Part shown: piece by piece, positions 16,115-24,161 of the stretch
How the letters are laid out: each line of letters begins with the position of its first letter
Position numbering within the stretch: position 1 is the stretch's first letter
Source of the DNA: JAEZJZ01 sp964450265
Lineage (GTDB): Bacteria > Bacillota > UBA994 > UBA5500
Direction: 5' to 3'
Length of the DNA stretch: 24,906 bases
NCBI GenBank assembly: GCA_964450265.1
Contig: CAYVCY010000014.1
Coordinates: 1-24,906, forward strand
Position numbers and translations under genes: made by a program
Notes under the pieces: generated by a model
What the model saw: only the letters and a program-made list of their open reading frames with translations
Told to the model about the DNA's origin: nothing
Database searches by the model: none

Positions 16115-17302
16115 CTATTGTCGTTGCTTCAACTGCTGCAACAACTCCGGCACGATTTCCAACGCATCCCCCACCAATCGGTAATGGGCTAGCTTAAAGA
16201 TGGGAGCGTCCGGGTCTTTGTTGATGGCTACAATCGTTTCTGCCGAAGACATACCGGCCAGATGCTGCACTGCCCCGGAGATGCCGCAGGCGATGTACAG
16301 TTTGGGAGCGACGGTCTTGCCGGTCTGCCCGATCTGCTGGCTGTAGCCTATCCAGCCGGCGTCAACCACCGGCCTGGTAGCGCCTATCGCGCCCCCTAAA
16401 GCTGCGGCCAGCCGCTCAAAAAGTGGCAGGTTGGCAGCGCTGCCGATGCCTGCGCCTACTGCCACCACTACTGACGCATCTGCCAGGTTGGCCCCTCCGG
16501 CCTGATCGCGAAGTACCTCCAGCACCTGGGTGCGTACCTTCGCCGGCGGCTGGTATTCTACGGGGACAACTAATCCCTCCCGGGAGAAATCCGGAGCCAG
16601 GGCCCGCATCACCCGGGGTCGAACTGTCGCCATCTGTGGCCGATGCTCTGGGCAGACGATGGTGGCCATCAGATTGCCTCCGAATGCCGGCCTCGTCTGC
16701 AGCAGCAGGCCGCTGGCCTCGTCGATGGATAGCTCGGTGCAGTCGGCGGTGAGTCCGGTTTCAAGGCGTGAGGCCACCCGTGGTGCCAGCGAGCGTCCAT
16801 AGCTGGAGGCACCCATCAATACGATCTCTGGGCGCTGCACTTGGATCAACTCGGCCAGCAGGTCGGCATATAGTTCGTCGTTATACCGCTCCAGCGCCTC
16901 ATGGTCTGCCACTAGCACCCGGTCTGCTCCGTGGGCGATCAGCTGTCGGGCAGCCGGCGAGAGGCGATGCCCCAGCAATACGGCAGATACCTCACAGTCC
17001 CTTGCCTGGGCTAGTCGCCGGGCTTCACCCAAGAGCTCCAAGACAACCGAGCGCGGCTGCCCATCTATCTGTTCTGCAAATACCCAGATCCCACTGTGAT
17101 CGGCATCTGGCGCGGACTGTTGCTTAATTCCCGTCAGTTGAATAGCCTCCGCCGGGCATGCCTGCACACAGGAGCCGCAAAGGGTGCAGCCTGCCTCGAT
17201 CTTGGCCACACCTTCTTCCATGATGATCTGCCCGAAAGGACAGGCGGCGATGCAGGCTTCACAACCGATACATTGGCTCCGCAGCACCTTAATTTCCGCC
17301 AT
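16115..17302 (-). CDS. etfA: Electron transfer flavoprotein alpha subunit with N-terminal ferredoxin domain
   Basis: 395 residues. The first 55 are a two-cluster ferredoxin domain: cysteines at 11, 14, 17, 21 and 39, 42, 45, 49, each in a CxxCxxCxxxCP pattern, so two [4Fe-4S] clusters. The rest is EtfA, ending in the FAD-binding domain with GATRPVVDAGWIGYSQQIGQ, KLYIACGISGAVQHL and AINKDPDAPIF. Ferredoxin-fused EtfA subunits are known from bifurcating complexes such as LctC of the Acetobacterium woodii lactate dehydrogenase and CarE of caffeyl-CoA reductase; the extra clusters carry electrons from or to ferredoxin. It overlaps etfB by 14 bases, and its ATG follows GGAGG. It is the last gene of the operon, before a terminator. 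The role is strongly supported; the direction and redox partner are inferred. Confidence 0.95.
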   Translation of the reverse strand: MAEIKVLRSQCIGCEACIAACPFGQIIMEEGVAKIEAGCTLCGSCVQACPAEAIQLTGIKQQSAPDADHSGIWVFAEQIDGQPRSVVLELLGEARRLAQARDCEVSAVLLGHRLSPAARQLIAHGADRVLVADHEALERYNDELYADLLAELIQVQRPEIVLMGASSYGRSLAPRVASRLETGLTADCTELSIDEASGLLLQTRPAFGGNLMATIVCPEHRPQMATVRPRVMRALAPDFSREGLVVPVEYQPPAKVRTQVLEVLRDQAGGANLADASVVVAVGAGIGSAANLPLFERLAAALGGAIGATRPVVDAGWIGYSQQIGQTGKTVAPKLYIACGISGAVQHLAGMSSAETIVAINKDPDAPIFKLAHYRLVGDALEIVPELLQQLKQRQ

Positions 17303-18110
17303 GTTGCACCTCCGCCTCTTCCTCCGGCAGTAGTCGTCTCTGATCCAACGCAGCGATCAGCCGTCTTGTTTGCTCTTGCGGTGAGCCGGTCAGCAGTTCG
17401 CCCAAGACTTCATGGCGAGGCACAAAGGTGCGTTTTACCTGGGTGGGTGATCCTGCTAGGCCGATTCGCCCCTGGTCAGCCTGGACGTCGTCTGCCGTCC
17501 AGACGGTGATTGCGCCTGTTTGTGCTTTCCGCAAGCCGGCAATGGAAGGCAGCCGCGGCAGGTTGATCTCCCGGACCACCGTGATCACCGCCGGCAGCAC
17601 CAGCTCCACCGTTTCGGAGCCATCATCGGTCTGGCGGTTGCAGCGGACGGTTTTCTCGTCTATATACTCAATTCTACGCACATAGGTCAGGTGGGGAACG
17701 CCCAGCTTTTCCGCCAGGCTAGGGCCAACCTGCGCCGTATCGCCATCAGTCGCTTGCTTGCCGCAGATCACCAGGTCAAAACGACCCAAATTACGGATAC
17801 CGGCTGCCAAGGCAGTGGCTGTCGCCAAGGTATCCGCGCCAGCGAAGGCACGGTCGCTGAGCAGGACCCCTCGGTCCACCCCCATCGCCATGGTGCTGCG
17901 CAACATCTCCGTGACGCTCTTGATGCCCATACTCAGCGCCACCACCTCGCCCCCCAGGCGTTCCCGCAGGCGTAAACCTTCCTCTATCGCATGGCTATCG
18001 AAGGGATTGAGCACCGATGCGATGCCTTCGCGGATAATGGTGTTAGTTTCTTGGTTTAGTTTCACTTCGGTGCTGGCCGGCACCTGTTTGACGCAGACCA
18101 CGATCCTCAT
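17289..18110 (-). CDS. etfB: Electron transfer flavoprotein beta subunit
   Basis: 273 residues beginning MRIVVCVKQVPASTEVKLN, the standard EtfB opening. The nucleotide-site signature of bifurcating Etfs is seen as GVDRGVLLSDRAFAGADTLA, followed by ICGKQATDGDTAQVGP and the conserved VREINLPRLPSIAGLRKA stretch. In non-bifurcating Etfs this subunit holds AMP; in bifurcating ones it binds NAD(H) and a second FAD, and the 'DR.FAGADT' form agrees with the latter. The ATG overlaps the dehydrogenase stop (ATGA), so translation is coupled. With EtfA and the FAD dehydrogenase it should form a soluble cytoplasmic complex. Confidence 0.95.
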   Translation of the reverse strand: MRIVVCVKQVPASTEVKLNQETNTIIREGIASVLNPFDSHAIEEGLRLRERLGGEVVALSMGIKSVTEMLRSTMAMGVDRGVLLSDRAFAGADTLATATALAAGIRNLGRFDLVICGKQATDGDTAQVGPSLAEKLGVPHLTYVRRIEYIDEKTVRCNRQTDDGSETVELVLPAVITVVREINLPRLPSIAGLRKAQTGAITVWTADDVQADQGRIGLAGSPTQVKRTFVPRHEVLGELLTGSPQEQTRRLIAALDQRRLLPEEEAEVQHGGN

Positions 18111-19723
18111 CGGCTGCCCACCTCGCCTTCCCCATCGAACATGTTGCCTGGATTAAATAGGCCGGTCGGATCGAACAATCGCTTTACCTGGCGCATCTTG
18201 GACAGGCCTTCCTGTCCATACATCTCTGCCAAAAAGGCTGTCTTCAGCTTCCCGATGCCGTGCTCGGCAGAAACTGTGCCGCCCCAGGCGATCGCCTGCC
18301 GCGCCCACTCCAAATAAAGCTGTTTTCCCTGCAGATAATCGTCCAAGTTCCGCGGCAGGATGTTCACATGAATGTGATTGTCACCGATGTGGCCGAAGGC
18401 TACTGTCTCCAGACCGAGATCTGCAATGCGGCGGTTATACAGCTCCACCACCTCGGTCAGCTTTTCGTCGGGTACCGCCATGTCCGTGCCCAGCTTGGTC
18501 AGCGCAGGATTGGTTCTCCGCCGCTGGTCGATGACTAGGTTGACGCACTCTGGCGTAGCGTGGCGGAAGAACTGCAATTGCTCCAATTCAGTTTGAGCGC
18601 TGGCCACCCAGCTGTCGGCCTCATCTCCTCCACAGGCGTCGATCAGCCGTCCTAACTCTAAGATCACTTGCTGCAACTCTTCGTCGCTCTGCCCGTGAAA
18701 CTCGACGTAGATGGCGGTGTGATAGTGGGAGGCTAACGGCTGCATCTGGCTGAAGGCCGCGTTTATTGCCCGTTGACGACGTAGCAGGTCTAACGCTCTA
18801 TGGTTGAAATACTCAATCGCTACTGGCCGGGTGGCGAATAGTTCGCCCAGCTCCAGCCGTTCTCCCCGCACAGCCTGCACAAAGCGCAGCGCGCTGGATT
18901 CATCGGGAAAGAAGGAGCTCACCCCCCAGATCGCCTCCGGCAGCGGCAGCAACTGCAGTTCCACTTCACTGACCACGCCCAGGGTTCCTTCGGAACCGAT
19001 GAACAGATCCACTAGGTCCATATCCGGCTTCAGGTAGTAGCCGGCCGCATTCTTCCCCTGGGGCATCGGATAGTCAGGTAAATAGCCGCAGAGCTGCCGG
19101 CCATCTGCGGTGGTTACAGTGAATCGGTTATCCGCTACCCGGTGCTCGCCCCGCCGAAGACAAAGCACCGAACCGTCGGCCAGCACTATCCGTAGCGCCT
19201 GCACATATCCTCTGGTGGCGCCATAGAAGAACGACCTCGCGCCGGAAGCGTTGCAGTTGACCATGCCCCCGATCGATGCCGATGTCTCTGTCGGATCTGG
19301 GGTGAAATGGTAGGGACCAGCGGCCTGCAGTTGCTCCAGTGCGTGCTTGGAATCAGCTGACCAGCCGGCTGTGTCAAAGCTCAAGTTATTCAGCGTCTTG
19401 CGTAAGTCAGTCAGCAGCACACCCGGCTCGACGCTCACATAGAAGGTGCCCGTCTCGTCGCCATAGCGCAGCCCCTTGATTCGATTCATGCGGCTGAGAT
19501 TGAGCACATGGCCGCCATGGGGAACGGCAGCCGCAGCTAATCCGGTGCGGGCCCCTTGGATGGTGATCCCCTTTCCAGCTGCCGCTACCGACCGCACAAC
19601 TTGGTGTAGTTCCTGCTCGTCCCGAGGAAACGAGATCGACTCGGCTGCTCCCACGCTACGGGATTCATCCCGCAGGTACTCCTGATCAACGTCATTTCTT
19701 ACCGCTATGATCAATGTAGACAT
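18107..19723 (-). CDS. FAD-binding 2-hydroxyacid dehydrogenase (GlcD/LctD-like)
   Basis: 538 residues from an ATG preceded by AGGAGGATGATGGC; an upstream in-frame start at 19750 lacks a ribosome site. The PCMH-type FAD domain is seen in ITIQGARTGLAAAAVPHGG, DPTETSASIGGMVNCNASG and DLFIGSEGTLGVVSEVEL; the C-terminal substrate domain ends with AFGHIGDNHIHVN and SAEHGIGK. Relatives oxidise D-lactate, glycolate or other 2-hydroxyacids. Being first in an operon with etfB and ferredoxin-etfA, it corresponds to LctD of the electron-confurcating lactate dehydrogenase. It is about 70 residues longer than the usual 460-470, with extra segments near AGWSADSKHALEQLQAAG and LRRGEHRVADNRFTV. The substrate may therefore not be lactate. 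No lactate permease, racemase or GntR-type regulator is in the window. Confidence 0.88.
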   Translation of the reverse strand: MSTLIIAVRNDVDQEYLRDESRSVGAAESISFPRDEQELHQVVRSVAAAGKGITIQGARTGLAAAAVPHGGHVLNLSRMNRIKGLRYGDETGTFYVSVEPGVLLTDLRKTLNNLSFDTAGWSADSKHALEQLQAAGPYHFTPDPTETSASIGGMVNCNASGARSFFYGATRGYVQALRIVLADGSVLCLRRGEHRVADNRFTVTTADGRQLCGYLPDYPMPQGKNAAGYYLKPDMDLVDLFIGSEGTLGVVSEVELQLLPLPEAIWGVSSFFPDESSALRFVQAVRGERLELGELFATRPVAIEYFNHRALDLLRRQRAINAAFSQMQPLASHYHTAIYVEFHGQSDEELQQVILELGRLIDACGGDEADSWVASAQTELEQLQFFRHATPECVNLVIDQRRRTNPALTKLGTDMAVPDEKLTEVVELYNRRIADLGLETVAFGHIGDNHIHVNILPRNLDDYLQGKQLYLEWARQAIAWGGTVSAEHGIGKLKTAFLAEMYGQEGLSKMRQVKRLFDPTGLFNPGNMFDGEGEVGSR

Positions 19724-19917
19724 GCCATCATCCTCCTGTGCTCGTACCAAAACAGCATATCACAGACAGAACATAACGAATATATGATCCACGGTGCATT
19801 CACCGAGCCCTTAAGCAGCTAAGACAGCACCGCTCTCAGCAGGCGGGAAGAAAAATGCCACATTCTTTCTTTCCTGGCTCTGCAACTCAAGGCAGTCAGT
19901 TTCGTACAAGTAAGTAA

Positions 19918-19936
19918 TGAGTGGTCTCACTACTCA
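19918..19936. promoter_or_regulatory. Inverted repeat upstream of lemA, possible operator
   Basis: TGAGTGGT-CTC-ACTACTCA has arms matching at seven of eight positions and ends 33 bases before the lemA ATG. The surrounding 19724-19969 region is the divergent promoter region of the dehydrogenase operon and lemA. A GGTGCATTCACC near-palindrome lies at 19793-19804. I see no -10/-35 pair good enough to call for either direction. Confidence 0.3.
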
Positions 19937-19969
19937 ATGGGAGAACCTAAATCCAAGGAGGTGCGACAA

Positions 19970-20524
19970 ATGGTTTGGATAGCGATTGGTTTATTGGCGG
20001 TATTGTTGTTCTTTGGCGTCAGCCTGTATAACCGGTTGGTGCAGTTCAGACAGCGGGTGCGAAACGCTTGGTCGCAGATCGACGTGCAACTGAAGCGACG
20101 TCACGACTTGATTCCTAATCTGGTGAACACGGTGAAAGGTTATGTGCAGCACGAGCGGGAAACGCTGGAGAGCGTGACCGAGGCGCGATCGCGGGCGGTC
20201 TCTGCCCGGGGACCGGAGGATCAAGCCGGCGCGGAGCAGGCGTTGACTGGCGCGCTGCGCACCCTGTTTGCAGTGGCAGAGAATTATCCGCAACTGAAGG
20301 CGGATGGCGGCTTTCAGAAGCTGCAGGATGAGCTGGCCAATACCGAAAGCAAGATCGCTTTTTCGCGTCAATTCTATAATGACACCGTACAGCGCTATCA
20401 CGTTGCCTTGGAGGTGTTTCCGAGCAACATCGTGGCTGGCATGGGGGGCTTCCAGCCGGTAGAGTATTTCACTTTGGAAGACCAGCCGGAATCCCGGGAG
20501 CCGATCAACGTTGACTTTCGATAG
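19970..20524 (+). CDS. lemA: LemA family protein
   Basis: 184 residues from the ATG at 19970, chosen because AAGGAGGT sits seven bases upstream; an ATG at 19937 would add 11 residues before the membrane anchor. One N-terminal transmembrane segment (about 2-20) is followed by the LemA signature QVQ-like NAWSQIDVQLKRRHDLIPNL (about 37-56) and a helical domain with ENYPQLKAD, LQDELANTESKIAFSR and YNDTVQRYH. The C-terminal FPSNIVAGMGGFQPVEYF is typical. LemA proteins are anchored helical bundles of uncertain function, often beside DUF2207 membrane proteins as here. The stop lies 14 bases inside the next gene, so the two are co-translated. Confidence 0.95.
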   Translation: MVWIAIGLLAVLLFFGVSLYNRLVQFRQRVRNAWSQIDVQLKRRHDLIPNLVNTVKGYVQHERETLESVTEARSRAVSARGPEDQAGAEQALTGALRTLFAVAENYPQLKADGGFQKLQDELANTESKIAFSRQFYNDTVQRYHVALEVFPSNIVAGMGGFQPVEYFTLEDQPESREPINVDFR

Positions 20525-22433
20525 CCGACATCAGCAACCTGGCAAGAAGCTGGTTGTCATTGGTCGTCTGCTCCCCCTATTCCTCACCGTCTGTCTGGCC
20601 GTCGTTTTGCTCAATCCCAGCGTTGCCTTGGCCCGCACTTACCACTTTGAGCGACTGATCATTCAAGCAGAGATCAGTGAAGACGGCAGCCTCTGGATCA
20701 GTGAGCGGCGGACTGCCAGGTTCAATGGCACCTTTACCGGCATGTTCCAGTGGATCAAGAAGCAGCCGGGAGTAGAGATCAGCGATGTACAGGTAGCAGA
20801 AGGCGACTCTTTCTACACCTTCCGACCAGGAGCTACCACGCCGGGACCGGCTGACACCTATTACACGCAGGATCAAGGTGATCAGCTCTATCTTGATTGG
20901 AGTTTTCATGCTAACTATGAATCGCGCACCTTCACTATTAACTACCGAGTGCACCAGCAGGTGCAGGTGCATGCCGATGTGGCCGAGCTCTATTACCAGT
21001 TCGTTGGCGATCAGTGGGAGCAAGGGGTGGAGCAGGTAGAGGTGACTCTCAGTCTGCCGCCGGGCGCTAGTCAGGAACAGATTCGCGCTTGGGGACACGG
21101 ACCGCTGCACGGCGAGGTGCAGATCGTCGACGAGCGGACTGTCGCCTGGACTATCGACCCTCTGCCTGGCAGGACATTCCTGGAGGGCCGGGTCACCTTC
21201 CCGCCTGAGTTGATCACTGGCGATCGCGCTAGCTACACCGGGCGGACAGCGTTGCCAGGCATTCTGGATGAAGAGGGAAGCTGGGCTGAGCAGGCTAATC
21301 GGGAGCGCCAGCAGGCAGGCAGAATCATGGCAGCGCGGCGGGTCGATCCTAAAGTAGCGCTCGGTGTCGTGGTGACGGTTCTTAGCTTGATCTGGTTCTG
21401 GCGGCGGCGCTATGGGCGGCCGTACAGCACTGTCTTTCAGGGAGACTACTACCGGGAGCTGCCGGGCAATTATCCCCCGGCAGAACTGGGTGTGCTCTGG
21501 CGCTTCGGCGACCCGACTGTAGATGATTTCACCGCCACCATCCTAGACTTAGCCCGTCGGCGTTTCTTGCGCATCGATGAAGTGGTCAAGGAAACCAGAG
21601 GCCTGCTGGGCAGGCGCAAAGAAGAGGTGGGCTACCGCTTGACCCGGCTGGAGAATGGGGATACGTTGACCCCGCCGGAGCAGGATTTGCTGGGTTTCCT
21701 GTTCGAACAGGTGGCAGAGTCGGGATCAGTCAACCTGGAGGACATCGAGCGTTTCGCCAAGAAGCATCCGACGACATTTCAGGGCTTCTGGCGCGGCTGG
21801 GCAGGTGCGGTGCGCTTCACCAGCGAGCGACAGGATTTCTTTGACGACAGCCAGCAATTGCGCCAAGGGCGCTTGCGGCAGTTTATCGCCGGAGGACTGA
21901 TGGTCGCGACAGGTGTGGCTTTCATCCTTCTGGCTGGCATGTATCTCACCGGATTCTCCCTTCTGTTCGGCTCGACAGCGATGTTTCTCTCTGGCGCTAC
22001 CCTGAATCGGCGTTCGCGCAAGGGGCAAGAGGACTATGTGCGGTGGCAAGCGTTTAAGCGCTTTCTGCAGCACTTCTCGCAAATAGACCGACAAGGCATC
22101 CCTGCTCTGGTGATCTGGGAGCATTATCTGGTCTATGCGGTGACCTTGGGCGTAGCCAAAGAGGTACTCAGCCAACTGGAGCTCGTCTTTCCTAACCTGG
22201 AGTCCGACGGCTATCGCTTTGGCCACGGCTGGTTCTATTTTGGCATGGGGTATCGCGGCTTCTCTGGCCTCAATCGTAGTCTGACCACCATGACCAGCAA
22301 TCTCAACCAAACCGTGCACAACTCGTTGGCGGCAGCTGCCTCCTCGCCCAGCTCCTCTGGCGGTGGGTTTGGCGGCGGCTTCTCCGGCGGCGGAGGCGGT
22401 GGCGGCGGAGGTGGAGGCGGCGGAGTGCGCTGA
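20511..22433 (+). CDS. DUF2207 family membrane protein with glycine-rich tail
   Basis: 640 residues. The TTG start lies within the end of lemA behind CGGGAG and gives MTFDSRHQQPGKKLV followed by a signal sequence ending VALA near residue 43. The outside DUF2207 domain (about 44-255) opens with YHFERLIIQAEISEDGSLWISE. A membrane segment follows at about 280-298, then a cytoplasmic region with ATILDLARRRFLRIDEV, two further membrane segments (about 465-500) and a tail ending in a run of 13 glycines (GGGFGGGFSGG onward). The layout of signal, DUF2207, TM pair and glycine tail is the normal form of these LemA partners. The function is unknown; an envelope role is likely. A terminator follows directly. 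Confidence 0.9.
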   Translation: MTFDSRHQQPGKKLVVIGRLLPLFLTVCLAVVLLNPSVALARTYHFERLIIQAEISEDGSLWISERRTARFNGTFTGMFQWIKKQPGVEISDVQVAEGDSFYTFRPGATTPGPADTYYTQDQGDQLYLDWSFHANYESRTFTINYRVHQQVQVHADVAELYYQFVGDQWEQGVEQVEVTLSLPPGASQEQIRAWGHGPLHGEVQIVDERTVAWTIDPLPGRTFLEGRVTFPPELITGDRASYTGRTALPGILDEEGSWAEQANRERQQAGRIMAARRVDPKVALGVVVTVLSLIWFWRRRYGRPYSTVFQGDYYRELPGNYPPAELGVLWRFGDPTVDDFTATILDLARRRFLRIDEVVKETRGLLGRRKEEVGYRLTRLENGDTLTPPEQDLLGFLFEQVAESGSVNLEDIERFAKKHPTTFQGFWRGWAGAVRFTSERQDFFDDSQQLRQGRLRQFIAGGLMVATGVAFILLAGMYLTGFSLLFGSTAMFLSGATLNRRSRKGQEDYVRWQAFKRFLQHFSQIDRQGIPALVIWEHYLVYAVTLGVAKEVLSQLELVFPNLESDGYRFGHGWFYFGMGYRGFSGLNRSLTTMTSNLNQTVHNSLAAAASSPSSSGGGFGGGFSGGGGGGGGGGGGGVR

Positions 22434-22452
22434 CAGTGCCTCCAGAAGACCG

Positions 22453-22495
22453 AAGGCAGCGGGGCGCGTCAAATCGCGCCCCGCTGCCTTTCTTT
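22453..22495. terminator. Bidirectional terminator between DUF2207 and SRPBCC genes
   Basis: A 16-pair stem, AAGGCAGCGGGGCGCG (22453-22468) with its exact complement (22475-22490), a six-base loop and TCTTT after it on the plus strand. It lies between convergent genes and can serve both; on the minus strand the tail is poorer in T. Confidence 0.85.
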
Positions 22496-22829
22496 ACTTC
22501 TTTACTTCAAGTTGCTCCGCATACTGCTGATGCAGCTGCTTCCACCTCTCCCATGGCCACTCCACATGCTTGCCCTCCGCCGCCCGCGGCAGTCCCTCCA
22601 GGTGGGTGTGCCAGCCTGCCAGCATGCTAGGCAATTGTGTTCTATCCGGAAAACTGTGTGTCAGGATCAACCGACAGCCATCACCAACAGGGTGCAGCTC
22701 CCAGTGCACCAGCGTGTTCTTGGCTCCCTCGCTGTTCCAGGTAAATTCCAACAGGGTTGGCGGCTGCACAGCCACCACTTGGCCATCGATCACCGCAGGA
22801 GACCGCCATCTCTGCGCAGAACTCCTTCT
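22494..22829 (-). pseudogene. 5'-truncated SRPBCC (AHSA1-type) domain gene
   Basis: The frame is open from 22829 (after a TAA at 22830-22832) to the TAA at 22494. The protein reads as the second half of an AHSA1-type SRPBCC domain: GQVVAVQPPTLLEFTW, then VHWELHPVGDGCRLILTHSF, the AGWHTHLEGL helix and a C-terminal WERWKQLHQQYAEQL. Full-length relatives have about 140-160 residues; roughly the first 60 are missing, and the arginase gene on the other strand begins at 22848, so there is no room for them. A GTG at 22793 could start a 99-residue product, but without a convincing ribosome site. I read it as a remnant left by a rearrangement, keeping its stop and terminator. Confidence 0.65.
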
Positions 22830-22847
22830 TTAAGGGGGTGGTTGTTG

Positions 22848-23738
22848 ATGAAGATTAGGATAGTAACACTGCCGTACAATGCCCAGGGTAAGGGTAGAGG
22901 TGGCGCATCGGGACCTGACGCCTTGGTGCAGTCGGGCTTGCCGCAGGAGCTAGAGACCCAGGGGCACGAGATTCAAACGGTGGGGGTGCAGCTTTCGCCA
23001 GAAGAGGAGTCGGCCTACGGCGGCTGGAAGCGCCATGGCGTAGCCAATGGTCACCTGGCAGATTTGGTGGCCGAAGCTAGTTTGAAGGGTGATTTCGTGG
23101 TCGGGTTGCTATCCGACTGCAATGGAGTGCTAGGAATGCTGGGAGGGTTGCAGCGCTCGGACCACCCGGCCTGGCCGCGGAGAGTGGGCTTGGTCTGGAT
23201 TGACGCCCATGGGGACTACAACACTCCTGAGACCAGCCCCAGTGGGATGCTGGGCGGCATGCCGGTGGCGGTGGCAGCTGGGAAGGCCCTCACGGGCCTG
23301 CGTCAGGCCAGCAAGATCGCGGTTCCCCTGCAGCGTCCAGACCTGATTATGGCTGGGCTACGGGACCTAGATCCGCCTGAGCGGGAGTTGATCGAGCAGG
23401 ACGGCCTACTCACCTATTCCGAGGACGACCTGATCGCCCTCAGTCCAGCGTTTAAGGAGAGCATCGGGCGGCTGATTCAGCGGGAGGATCTGGTCTACGT
23501 GCACGTGGATTTGGATATTCTCGATCCCGGCGTCGCACCGGCGGCCGGTTTGCCCAGCCGAGGGGGTCTCACCGGCAAGCAGCTTGGTCGTGCTCTGAAC
23601 TGGCTGCTGGCGCAGCCAAAGGTAGGGGCTTTGGCCTTCGTTTCCTACCGGGCGGAGGACGATGCCGACGGACGTACCCTGCAGCAGGTGAAGCAGGCGC
23701 TGTTGCTGGCTACTGAGGGCTTGGCCCAGCGAACATGA
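22848..23738 (+). CDS. Arginase/agmatinase superfamily protein
   Basis: 296 residues from an ATG behind GGGGGTGG. Two of the three metal motifs of the ureohydrolase fold are intact: DAHGD (Asp119, His121, Asp123) and DLDILDP (Asp221, Asp223, Asp226). The first, normally GGDHS, is SDCNG here, with Cys91 at the position of the histidine that binds one manganese. Ser-Tyr...Glu-Asp near 266-271 matches the end of the active-site region. Ureohydrolases split guanidino compounds such as arginine, agmatine or formimidoylglutamate into urea or formamide and an amine. The Cys variant occurs in family branches without known substrate, so I do not call it arginase. It is a single gene with a terminator after it; the amidohydrolase at the window end could suggest guanidino or imidazole catabolism, but only weakly. 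Confidence 0.85.
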   Translation: MKIRIVTLPYNAQGKGRGGASGPDALVQSGLPQELETQGHEIQTVGVQLSPEEESAYGGWKRHGVANGHLADLVAEASLKGDFVVGLLSDCNGVLGMLGGLQRSDHPAWPRRVGLVWIDAHGDYNTPETSPSGMLGGMPVAVAAGKALTGLRQASKIAVPLQRPDLIMAGLRDLDPPERELIEQDGLLTYSEDDLIALSPAFKESIGRLIQREDLVYVHVDLDILDPGVAPAAGLPSRGGLTGKQLGRALNWLLAQPKVGALAFVSYRAEDDADGRTLQQVKQALLLATEGLAQRT

Positions 23739-23771
23739 ACTCGCTCGAAATGGCTCTCCCAAGAGAAATCA

Positions 23772-23806
23772 AAAGCAGGGTGCGTCACACACGAGCACCC
23801 TGCTTT
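23772..23806. terminator. Terminator after the arginase-family gene
   Basis: AAAGCAGGGTGC (23772-23783) pairs with GCACCCTGCTTT (23795-23806) around an 11-base loop, with T-rich sequence on both sides. It ends the arginase-family transcript and, from the right, the two small unknown genes. The stem is the same as that at 24739-24767. Confidence 0.8.
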
Positions 23807-23929
23807 CCTTCAGCATGTGCGTAGCACAAGCAAGCTCAAACCATCTGATTGTTGTTCCATTTCAGTGCAACAGCCTGATCGCTTGTCATTCTATTGTTAT
23901 CTTTGAGAGAGGCTTCAACTAGCCCATGC

Positions 23930-24154
23930 CTATTGCTTACGCTTGAACTTGCCACGCGACCAATTGAGCAAGGAATGTACAGAAAAGTAAACGATAAAGT
24001 ATATTGTAAAGTTTCGTGACAACTGTACCCAAACTGGGCGTAGCGGATCTGTGCCAAATGGAAAACGCACACCACCAGCGAAATAGGAAATCATGGTAAG
24101 CACAAGTGCTACCGGTATAGTTCTGAGTAATAATAAACTCGTGCTTTCTCTCAT
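23930..24154 (-). CDS. Small two-TM membrane protein of unknown function
   Basis: 74 residues from the ATG at 24154, seven bases after the stop of the preceding small gene; GGGAT just upstream may serve as ribosome site. A TTG at 24187 would extend it by 11 residues into that gene. Two hydrophobic segments (about 6-28 LLLLRTIPVALVLTMISYFAGG and 44-60 NFTIYFIVYFSVHSLL) are joined by a Pro-rich loop, and the C-terminus is basic (RGKFKRKQ), which should lie inside the cell. Base composition is visibly lower in GC than the neighbours. No family is recognised. Its size and layout resemble immunity or accessory proteins encoded beside exported peptides, but that is inference. Confidence 0.45.
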   Translation of the reverse strand: MRESTSLLLLRTIPVALVLTMISYFAGGVRFPFGTDPLRPVWVQLSRNFTIYFIVYFSVHSLLNWSRGKFKRKQ

Positions 24155-24161
24155 GAAGCAG

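Noticed and set aside
21726..22472. 248-codon minus-strand frame opposite the DUF2207 gene
   Set aside because: Antisense shadow; its Ala/Thr/Ser-rich start is only the complement of the glycine tail.
22512..22847. N-terminal extension of the arginase-family protein (open frame upstream)
   Set aside because: The extension is the antisense of the SRPBCC remnant, has no family similarity, and a ribosome site sits at the ATG at 22848.
23836..24075. 79-codon minus-strand frame overlapping the two-TM gene
   Set aside because: It overlaps a more convincing membrane protein in another frame and has no ribosome site or family features.
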